Of a DNA stretch of 64,000 nucleotides, positions 57,780 to 64,000 are shown one piece after another (the first letter of the stretch is position 1; every line of letters begins with the position of its first letter). Below the pieces are notes generated by a model. The model was not told the DNA's origin and made no database searches. It saw only the letters and a list, made by a program, of their open reading frames with translations. Source of the DNA: Bin5 sp965261695 (GTDB lineage: Bacteria > Chloroflexota > Anaerolineae > Caldilineales > Caldilineaceae); assembly GCA_965261695.1 (NCBI GenBank), contig OZ253474.1, positions 3,038,001 to 3,102,000 of the forward strand, read 5' to 3'. A program made the position numbers and the translations under genes.

Positions 57780-59012
57780 GTGAAGTTCGTGCGAATCCTT
57801 CTTTATCTGGGCAAGGGGGGCGTTGGAAAAACGACAGTGGCCGCGGCGACCGCCCTACGCTGCGCGCAGATGGGCTGCCGCACGCTTGTCGTCAGCACAG
57901 ACATCGCTCACAGCCTGGCCGACAGCCTGGATACGCCGCTGCAAAGCGAACCGACGGAGGTGGCAGCCAATCTGTTTGCGCAGGAGATCAACGTCCTGGA
58001 CGAGGTGCGCAAAAACTGGGGCAAGTTGCAGGGCTACATGGGCAAGATTCTGCGCAAGCAGGGCATGAGCCGAACGGTTGCGGAAGAGATGGCGATCATT
58101 CCGGGAATGGAGGAGATCTTCAGCCTGTTGCATATCTACCGCAACGCCGCCACCCGAGAATACGACCGGGTGATCGTCGACGCCGCGCCGACCGGCGAGA
58201 CGATGCGTCTTCTGGCCATGCCGGAGAGCTTCCAGTGGTATGTCGACCGCTTCTTCGGCTGGGGCGACACCGCCGTCCGCCTGACCGGTGGGCTGTTGCG
58301 GCGGCTGATGCCGGATCAGGACGCGCTGGCCGGTCTGCCCAAACTGGTGGATGACGTCAAGGCGTTGCAACGGGTCCTCAGCGATCCCCAGACCACCAGC
58401 TATCGGGTGGTGGTCAACCCGGAAAAGATGGTCATCAAGGAGGGTGCGCGGGCCGTTACCTACCTGTCCCTTTTCGGATGTCCCGTGGATGGGGTGGTGG
58501 TGAATCGCATTTTGCCGGGCGTCCGAACGCAAGGGGCTGATGACGCGGAGGGAATCGGGACTCTCCGAGCAGCCGTCTGCGCGCCGAGCGGCGATCCATA
58601 TCTGCGTCAGCTTCAGGAGGTTCAGGCCCGCTATCTGGCAGAAATCGAGCGCGATTTCTACCCGCTGCCGATTCTGTATAGCGGATGGCGCAGCGAGGAA
58701 GTGGTCGGCCTTGCACCGCTGCGCGCGCTGGCCGATGAGTTGTACGGGCAACGCGATCCCGGCGAGGTGATGTTTGTCGGCCAGGCGCAGGAGATCGAGG
58801 AGCAGGGCGACGATTTCGTCCTCAAGCTGCCTCTGCCGCACATCGAACTGGACAAGATCAGGCTGAAGAAACGGGGTGATGAACTCTTCATCACGATTGG
58901 CAACTTCAAGCGTGAATTTCTGCTGCCGGCGGTCTTGGCGCAGCGGGATGCCAGCAGCGCGGTCTTTAGCGGCGGGATCCTGCGCATTCGTTTTCCTTAT
59001 AATAGCCAGTGA
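57780..59012 (+). CDS. arsA: ArsA/GET3-family ATPase with C-terminal Hsp20-like domain
   Basis: 410 residues. The N-terminal ATPase has the deviant Walker A GKGGVGKTT (residues 11-19), switch region STDIAHSLADS and VDAAPTGETMRLLAMP. The last 85 residues (QGDDFVLKLPLPHIELDKI onward, with KRGDELFITIGNFKREFLLP) match the alpha-crystallin/Hsp20-like ArsA tail. Without an arsenite pump gene nearby and with this tail, it is more probably a chaperone-like or membrane-protein-targeting ATPase than an arsenite exporter. GAGAGG precedes the GTG start. The 261-bp gap after it has no gene. Confidence 0.88.
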   Translation: MKFVRILLYLGKGGVGKTTVAAATALRCAQMGCRTLVVSTDIAHSLADSLDTPLQSEPTEVAANLFAQEINVLDEVRKNWGKLQGYMGKILRKQGMSRTVAEEMAIIPGMEEIFSLLHIYRNAATREYDRVIVDAAPTGETMRLLAMPESFQWYVDRFFGWGDTAVRLTGGLLRRLMPDQDALAGLPKLVDDVKALQRVLSDPQTTSYRVVVNPEKMVIKEGARAVTYLSLFGCPVDGVVVNRILPGVRTQGADDAEGIGTLRAAVCAPSGDPYLRQLQEVQARYLAEIERDFYPLPILYSGWRSEEVVGLAPLRALADELYGQRDPGEVMFVGQAQEIEEQGDDFVLKLPLPHIELDKIRLKKRGDELFITIGNFKREFLLPAVLAQRDASSAVFSGGILRIRFPYNSQ

Positions 59013-59230
59013 GAAGTGGTCAGTCACTAGGAGTCGTTGACATTTCTTTGAGACAGGCAAAATCCGAGCGCTCAAGTGCGAGATTGACAGGAAATCGATC
59101 TTTCCCGCAGATCTTTATGGCTGAATCTGCGAGAAAATAAGCACATTCTGCTATTTATCGCGCTGCCATAGGCCAAAAACGTCTTGCTTTTGCCGTTCTG
59201 CTGAACTCACTTTACAAACGTCAACGCAAC

Positions 59231-59262
59231 CTAACCACTAACCACTAACCACTAGCCACTGG
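59231..59262. repeat. Heptamer repeat upstream of the methyltransferase gene
   Basis: CTAACCA-type heptamers repeated about four times (ending CTAGCCACTGG). A roughly complementary piece (AGTGGTCAGTCACTAG) lies at about 59015, just past the arsA stop. Confidence 0.75.
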
Positions 59263-59273
59263 GGTTCTGGCGT

Positions 59274-59909
59274 ATGGGATTGGCAAACCTTCTGATACGG
59301 GGCGTGGGCATCACGCTTGGGGCGCAGATTGGCGCGCGCATCGCGCACCGCATCCGGCCCCGGCCCTACCCCGCGCCGCTGCGCGATCTGCTCGATCACC
59401 CGGCGCGCATGAGATATCGCGATCCTGCTGCCACCCTAGGCCCGTTCGGCCTGGGACCTGGCCAGACCGTGCTGGATTTGGGCTGCGGCACGGGCACGTT
59501 TACAGTCGAAATGGCGCGCCAGGTAGGCCGCGAGGGGCGGGTTCACGCGGTCGACATTCAGGCGTTGATGCTGGACGCGGCCCGCGCCAAAGTCGAAGAG
59601 GCCGGTTTTTCGCGGCGCGTTCATCTCCACCACTGCGGGGCTTACAACTTGCCGCTGGAGAGAGACAGCGTAGACGTTGTCGTTCTGATCGCCGCGCTTT
59701 CAGAGATGCCGCAGCCGCTTTTTGCCCTGGAAGAGTTGCGCCGGGTACTCAAACCGGGCGGTCGTCTGGCCGTCAGCGAAGAGATGCCCCACACCGGATA
59801 TGTGCTGCAGCGAACCGTCAGGCTCTGGCTGCGCGAGGTGGGCTTTCGCTACGGCGGGCTGCGGGGCACCCCCTTTTGCTACAGCTTGCTCTATTTCAAT
59901 GACGAATAG
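59274..59909 (+). CDS. Class I SAM-dependent methyltransferase
   Basis: 211 residues. The SAM-binding motif I VLDLGCGTGTF lies at about residues 66-76, the acidic residue after strand 2 in VHAVDIQ, and the Methyltransf_11 pattern DSVDVVVLIAALSEMPQPLFALEELRRVLKPGGRLAVSEE follows. The N-terminus has a weakly hydrophobic stretch (MGLANLLIRGVGITLGAQIG) that might touch the membrane. Substrate unknown; the layout resembles UbiE/small-lipid methyltransferases. No strong ribosome site is seen. Confidence 0.87.
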   Translation: MGLANLLIRGVGITLGAQIGARIAHRIRPRPYPAPLRDLLDHPARMRYRDPAATLGPFGLGPGQTVLDLGCGTGTFTVEMARQVGREGRVHAVDIQALMLDAARAKVEEAGFSRRVHLHHCGAYNLPLERDSVDVVVLIAALSEMPQPLFALEELRRVLKPGGRLAVSEEMPHTGYVLQRTVRLWLREVGFRYGGLRGTPFCYSLLYFNDE

Positions 59910-59963
59910 GCACTTCTCCCCGCAAGCATTGTAACATTTCTTCCTACACAGGCAGTGTCAATC

Positions 59964-59972
59964 TGCTATAAT
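59964..59972 (+). promoter_or_regulatory. Extended -10 promoter for truD
   Basis: TGCTATAAT, a perfect extended -10 element, 63 bp before the truD start. The -35 is weak, as is usual for this promoter class. Confidence 0.6.
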
Positions 59973-60034
59973 TCACTGAAATGCCAGTGGCCTGTCACGA
60001 CATTGGCGCCTAACCACCGATCGCTGGGATTATC

Positions 60035-61129
60035 GTGGAACTGGATCTAAAGCTGCCGTACTGCACACAGGAGCTACCGGGCATCGGCGGGCAGTTGCGG
60101 GCCGCGCCCAACACTTTTATCGTCGAGGAGATCCCTCTGTACGAGGCGACCGGCGTCGGCCAGCATCTCTATGTCAACATTACCAAAGAGGAGCTGACAA
60201 CGCGAGAAGTGCAGCGGGGATTGGCAGAGGCGTTCGATCTGCCGTACAGGGTGGTCGGTTTTGCCGGTATGAAGGACAAGTTCGCCCGCGCAACGCAGAC
60301 CTTCAGCCTCCTGGTCGGCCACGTGGATGACGAGTTTTTGCGGACAGCGCCGGCGCGTATCAACGAGAAGACAGGGGTAAAGGTCAATTGGGTGCGCCTT
60401 CATCGCAACAAGCTCAAGAAGGGCCACCTGCTGGGCAACCGCTTTACGATTACGGTTACGCAAGCGGCGGTTGAAGGCGAGGAGGCGATGACAAGGGCGG
60501 AGGCGGTTGCCGCACAGTTGCGCCGTTGCGGGCTGCCCAACTACTACGGCCCGCAGCGTCTGGGGCAGAACGGCGCCAATGTGCGCCGGGGTTGGGAGTT
60601 GCTCCAGGGCGAAAAGCGGATGTCCAACCGCTGGTTGCGCAGCCTGCTGCTGGCCAGCGTGCAGAGCCATCTGTGTAACCGCTACCTGACTCTGCGGCAG
60701 CAACGGGGACAGTTCGCAACCTTGCTGACCGGGGACATTGCCAAAAAATATGACACCGGCGGCCTGTTCGTCGTCGCCGATCAGCCGAAGGAGCAGAGCC
60801 GTTACGAACAGAAAGAGATCAGTTTTACTGCGCCCATTTATGGGCCAAAGATGTGGGATGCGGAGGCCGAATCCGGCGAGTTGGAGCAGGAGGTCTTGGC
60901 CATGAGTGGCCTCGCAATCGACTCGTTGGCCAGGGAGAAGATGATGGGCACGCGGCGGCTGGGACGGATACTGCCGGACGATCTGACCGTTGCGCAGAAC
61001 GAGGCGGGCATTGTGGTGCGATTTTCGCTGCCGAAAGGGGCATTTGCCACGACGGTCCTGCGCGAGATTATGAAAGTGCCTGACGACCTGCTGGGCCAAG
61101 CAGCTGTCGAGACCGCTGACCTTGCCTGA
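60035..61129 (+). CDS. truD: tRNA pseudouridine(13) synthase TruD
   Basis: 364 residues. It converts U13 of certain tRNAs to pseudouridine. The catalytic aspartate is Asp81 in GFAGMKDKFARATQTFS, and the TruD-specific segment NYYGPQRLGQNGANVRRG lies near residue 168. NRFTITV and the late ILPDDLTVAQNEAGIVVRFSLPKGAFATTVLREIM segments also fit. Length is normal for bacterial TruD. The start is GTG at 60035, where the N-terminal PYCTQELPGIGGQLRAAPNTFIVEE similarity begins. A Lon-N gene follows after 42 bp. Confidence 0.93.
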   Translation: MELDLKLPYCTQELPGIGGQLRAAPNTFIVEEIPLYEATGVGQHLYVNITKEELTTREVQRGLAEAFDLPYRVVGFAGMKDKFARATQTFSLLVGHVDDEFLRTAPARINEKTGVKVNWVRLHRNKLKKGHLLGNRFTITVTQAAVEGEEAMTRAEAVAAQLRRCGLPNYYGPQRLGQNGANVRRGWELLQGEKRMSNRWLRSLLLASVQSHLCNRYLTLRQQRGQFATLLTGDIAKKYDTGGLFVVADQPKEQSRYEQKEISFTAPIYGPKMWDAEAESGELEQEVLAMSGLAIDSLAREKMMGTRRLGRILPDDLTVAQNEAGIVVRFSLPKGAFATTVLREIMKVPDDLLGQAAVETADLA

Positions 61130-61171
61130 CAAGTGAAGGCCAGCAGGTGAGAGGATGACGGGGTCTGAACT

Positions 61172-61894
61172 ATGATCGACGAAACGCCCGATAACGACGA
61201 CGAGCTCTCCCATGAGCAGAGTTCCGCCATGGAAATGCCGCTCTTTCCTCTGAACGTGGTGCTTTTTCCGGGTATGGCGCTGCCCCTGCACATCTTTGAA
61301 CCGCGCTACCGGGAGATGATCAACCGCTGTCTGGATGAGAACCTGGCCTTCGGCGTCGTGCTGATCAAGGAAGGCCCCGAAGTCGGCGGAGACGCGCTGC
61401 CGCGCCGCGTGGGGACGGCTGCCCGAATCGTAAAGGTGGACCGTCAACCGGACGGGCGAATGAATATCCAGGTGGTGGGCACGCGGCGTTTCCGCATTGA
61501 GGCGTTGAAGCACGACCGCCCCTATCTCAGCGGACGGGTGCGGCATTTTCCGGTGACCGACGGGGATACGAAACTGGCGACGGAGCGCGCGCATCAAGTG
61601 CGCCCCAAGATCATGCGCTATGTCGAACTGTTGACGAAGGCCACAGGCGTGCAACTGAAGTTGGATCGTCTGCCGGAGGATGCCACAAGCCTGGCCTTCC
61701 TAACCGCCATCACCTTGCAGGTGCGCCCCGAAGACAAGCAGCGCCTGCTTGCGCTGCCCGGCGTGCCGCAACTCCTGAAATTGGGCAACTACTACCTGGG
61801 CCGCGAGCTCCAGTTGCTTGAACATATGATCAACAGCCAGGCAGAGCTGCCGGCCATGACCAACGGCCCCACCGGTCAGCTGTTCGCCAATTGA
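61172..61894 (+). CDS. Lon N-terminal (substrate-binding) domain protein
   Basis: 240 residues. The Lon_substr_bdg domain is evident: PLFPLNVVLFPGMALPLHIFEPRYREMI at 23-50, FGVVLIKEG, VGTAARIVKV and the beta-rich VVGTRRFRIE. The C-terminal helical part ends with LLALPGVPQLLKLGNYYLGREL. There is no AAA+ or protease domain, so it is not a Lon protease. Such stand-alone proteins may act as adaptors or ubiquitin-ligase-like cereblon-N relatives; the function in bacteria is unknown. The acidic N-terminus (DETPDNDDE) is unusual. Confidence 0.88.
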   Translation: MIDETPDNDDELSHEQSSAMEMPLFPLNVVLFPGMALPLHIFEPRYREMINRCLDENLAFGVVLIKEGPEVGGDALPRRVGTAARIVKVDRQPDGRMNIQVVGTRRFRIEALKHDRPYLSGRVRHFPVTDGDTKLATERAHQVRPKIMRYVELLTKATGVQLKLDRLPEDATSLAFLTAITLQVRPEDKQRLLALPGVPQLLKLGNYYLGRELQLLEHMINSQAELPAMTNGPTGQLFAN

Positions 61895-62022
61895 GGCCGG
61901 GCGCGGCAACCTGATAAGCTGGCGACCGCCAAACGGCACAGGGTGCAGGGCAGTGTTGACGGCAGTCACAAAATCACAGGCATCATCACCCTCCATGCAG
62001 ACAGCCGCGAAAGGACGACTGT

Positions 62023-62940
62023 ATGGCAAGCCATGAGTTCCAGCCAGACCATTACCATATAAACATCGGCTCCCATCCGCCGGTGTTGCGCATTCAGCCC
62101 GGCGACAGCGTTGTGACCACAACCGTCGATGCCAGAGGCCAGGGCAGCAGCGGTCAGCCGATTACGCCGGCGGGAAATCCGATGACCGGTCCGTTCTATG
62201 TGGAGGGGGCCGAGCCGGGGGATACGCTTGTCGTGCATCTGGACAAACTGCGCCCGAATCGACCTTTCGGCTGGACCCGTACGATGGTGGCCCCCAATGT
62301 CGTTGACCCCGAGCAGGTGCCCAACATGCCCTGGCCCGCGGCGGGCAGCGAACTGGCCAACTGGCGGGTGGACAACGACGCCGGCACCGCGACATTGGTG
62401 GAGCCACAGACCAGCCTGGGTGCGCTGACCCTGCCGCTGGCGCCGATGACCGGCTGCTTCGGAGTGGCGCCGGACCGGGGTGAAGCCATCTCGACCGCGA
62501 CCTCCGGCCCTCATGGCGGCAATATGGACTATCGCGGCTTTGTCGAAGGCGTAACCGTCTACTTTCCCGTCTTTGTGCCGGGCGCGCTCTTTCACATCGG
62601 CGACGGCCACGCAATGCAAGGGGATGGCGAGATCGTCGGCACCGGCATCGAAATCTCCTTTGACGTGGCCTTCACCCTGGACGTGCAGAAGGGGCGGCGC
62701 ATCTTCTGGCCCAGAGGGGAGAACGAGGCGTATATCTTCACCGCGGGCAACGCCCGTCCCCTGGATCAGGCCACGCAACATGCAACCACGGAGATGATCC
62801 GCTGGCTGGAAACTGACCTGGGGATTGATCCGGTGGGGGCGCACATCCTGATGGGACAGACGGTGGAATATGACCTGGGCAACATCTATGACCCGGCCTA
62901 CACGATGATCTGCAAGATGCCGAAGGCCGTCCTGCCATAG
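62023..62940 (+). CDS. Acetamidase/formamidase family protein
   Basis: 305 residues, FmdA/AmdA family, which hydrolyses short amides to acid and ammonia. Characteristic parts are GDSVVTTTVDARG, PMTGPFYVEGAEPGDTLVVHLDKL, the PMTGCFGVAP strand, SGPHGGNMDYRGF (metal-binding region) and VPGALFHIGDGHAMQGDGE with two histidines. Length matches the shorter family members (about 300). AAAGGA lies a few bases before the ATG. Cytoplasmic. It converges with the membrane protein gene at the right edge. Confidence 0.92.
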   Translation: MASHEFQPDHYHINIGSHPPVLRIQPGDSVVTTTVDARGQGSSGQPITPAGNPMTGPFYVEGAEPGDTLVVHLDKLRPNRPFGWTRTMVAPNVVDPEQVPNMPWPAAGSELANWRVDNDAGTATLVEPQTSLGALTLPLAPMTGCFGVAPDRGEAISTATSGPHGGNMDYRGFVEGVTVYFPVFVPGALFHIGDGHAMQGDGEIVGTGIEISFDVAFTLDVQKGRRIFWPRGENEAYIFTAGNARPLDQATQHATTEMIRWLETDLGIDPVGAHILMGQTVEYDLGNIYDPAYTMICKMPKAVLP

Positions 62941-63063
62941 ACGAGAATTGAAACTGCGAGGAGGGAGGAGCGCAAATGGTAACGACGCGGCTTCCCTGTC
63001 CTTTTTATTTGGCCGCCACCGAGTGCCCCAACCCCTGGAGTCAGTGGCGGCCAGACTTTCTGT

Positions 63064-64000
63064 TCAGTTGCTCTTTTGGACTTTACGCCCTCGACCGCCG
63101 ACAACCTGCCACAGACACAGACCGGCCAACAGCAGAACGCCCACCCCAAACAGCGCCAACCCTCGGCGCCAGCTATCCGGTTCATACCACAGCCGTATCG
63201 CCAGTTCACCCGAGGGGACCGGCAGCGCCCGCAGCGTGTAGTTGGCGCGCAACACGGGCGCGTCCGCGCCGTTGACCGTTGCCAGCCAGCCCGGATACCA
63301 GACTTCGCTCAGAATAAGATAGCCCGCTCTCTCCGCGCTGGCCGCCAAGACTATCTCGTTCTCGCTGTAGGAGAGGATCGACACGGGCGTGCCCATGCCT
63401 GACGGCGGCGACTCTGCGGCCAACAAGTGGGCGTCGTCTTGCATTAGAATCACCGTCTCCAACGGTTCGAAGGTCGGCTGTTGCAGCGCAGCCAGCGCGG
63501 TCTTTTCGTCGGGGGCGATCTGCGCGCCGGCAACCAGCCACGCGCGCGGCAGCGGGTCGGGGTTCTCGTAGACGGCGAGCGGGCCGGGCGCATCATAGGC
63601 CAGCGCATACTGCTGCGGCAGGGGCGTGCCATCGCGCACCAGGACGAAGCGCACGTTGAGCAGATCGTAGATCCGGGTGCCGCGGCCGCCATTGTTCTCC
63701 CATAGCCCCTCCCAATGTCTCAACGCCAGCGGATTGTGGATGCCCCACACATCCTGTAATCCGACCAGCGCGGCGGTGTTCGGCTGCCACAGATCATAGA
63801 TACCGGTGCGGGCGTCAATGCGGAAGAGATGGGATGCGCCCAAGCCCGTCTCGGTTGGTTCGCCGGCTTGTTCACGCAGAAAGGCCACGATCTCCGGATG
63901 CTCGAATCCGCGTGTCGGATTGTTCTGGCTGATGTCAATGTTTGCGCCGCTGACGGTCAACTCCACCAGCAACAGGATGGGCAAAAGCCCGGCCAAAACG
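63064..64000 (-). CDS. YfhO-like membrane protein, C-terminal part (cut by window end)
   Basis: About 312 residues; the frame is open to the last base, so the N-terminal membrane part lies outside the window. The visible part is a soluble extracytoplasmic domain (IYDLLNVRFVLVRDGTPLPQ, LPRAWLVAGAQIA, then LILSEVWYPGWLATVNG and LRANYTLRALPVPSGE) followed by one transmembrane helix (ALFGVGVLLLAGLCLW) and a basic tail. This order is typical for bacterial YfhO-type multi-membrane-span proteins implicated in glycosylation of envelope polymers. The acceptor is unknown. Confidence 0.8.
   Translation of the reverse strand, partial: VLAGLLPILLLVELTVSGANIDISQNNPTRGFEHPEIVAFLREQAGEPTETGLGASHLFRIDARTGIYDLWQPNTAALVGLQDVWGIHNPLALRHWEGLWENNGGRGTRIYDLLNVRFVLVRDGTPLPQQYALAYDAPGPLAVYENPDPLPRAWLVAGAQIAPDEKTALAALQQPTFEPLETVILMQDDAHLLAAESPPSGMGTPVSILSYSENEIVLAASAERAGYLILSEVWYPGWLATVNGADAPVLRANYTLRALPVPSGELAIRLWYEPDSWRRGLALFGVGVLLLAGLCLWQVVGGRGRKVQKSN

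Noticed and set aside
60074..61654. 526-codon open frame on the minus strand
   Set aside because: It lies antisense to truD and the Lon-N gene, has no family motif and follows from GC-rich codon bias of the real genes.

Overview
This is a GC-rich chromosomal window. It probably comes from an uncultured filamentous or heterotrophic member of the Chloroflexota (Anaerolineae/Caldilineae-like). That is an inference from three things: the 16S rRNA, which carries a non-canonical base in the usual 338-355 probe site; the mixture of PMT-like glycosyltransferases, glucose/sorbosone-dehydrogenase lipoproteins, a PucC-like carrier and an ArsA-Hsp20 protein; and the overall codon style. No phage or plasmid backbone and no CRISPR array is visible.

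Layout. 1-3.45 kb: 3' end of a biotin-dependent acyl-CoA carboxylase operon (carboxyltransferase, unknown protein, biotin carboxylase, biotin carrier) joined by 4-nt overlaps. 3.5-9.04 kb: one complete rRNA operon (16S, tRNA-Ile only, 23S, 5S) with two upstream promoter candidates and readable long-range processing stems. 9.3-12.6 kb: glmU, a CNNM/CorC-type membrane protein and cytidine deaminase. 12.65-24.75 kb: six tandem paralogous lipoproteins (discoidin-like domain plus PQQ-type sugar dehydrogenase propeller); copy 5 is split by an IS982-family element and copies 2-4 show recent unequal recombination. 25.0-26.8 kb: a GAF/PAS histidine kinase whose gene overlaps the next array. 26.8-41.1 kb: five tandem paralogous GT-C (PMT/GT39-like) membrane glycosyltransferases plus one relic; copy 3 is split by a second, inverted IS982 copy and by an ISAzo13-family element. 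41.1-44.0 kb: an orphan sugar/nucleoside-type ABC permease, a DUF2071 protein and a DedA protein. 44.06-50.6 kb: accessory zone with a leucine-rich-repeat pseudogene, two transposon-like elements without a recognisable transposase, and uvsE plus an unknown gene between them. 50.7-64 kb: ordinary genes: a Tat-exported molybdenum hydroxylase pair, HD hydrolase, unknown proteins, PucC-like MFS carrier, ArsA, methyltransferase, truD, Lon-N protein, acetamidase/formamidase and a YfhO-like membrane protein running off the end.

The most interesting discovery is a pair of elements, 44769-47593 (2,825 bp) and 49728-50614 (887 bp). Both begin and end with the same kind of inverted repeat (consensus CAGGGCAnnnGCATCTrA), and each is flanked by its own perfect 10-bp target duplication (GATTGAATGG and GTCGCTATCT). 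They share internal repeat modules. The larger one carries a single 340-residue gene with a C-x9-C-x11-C-x2-H motif and no known transposase domain. They look like members of one undescribed or poorly described mobile family.

The second theme is the two large paralogue arrays separated only by a sensor kinase. Both are being remodelled by duplication, recombination and IS insertion. My inference is that they build and modify surface glycans or other exported sugars; the substrates cannot be read from sequence.
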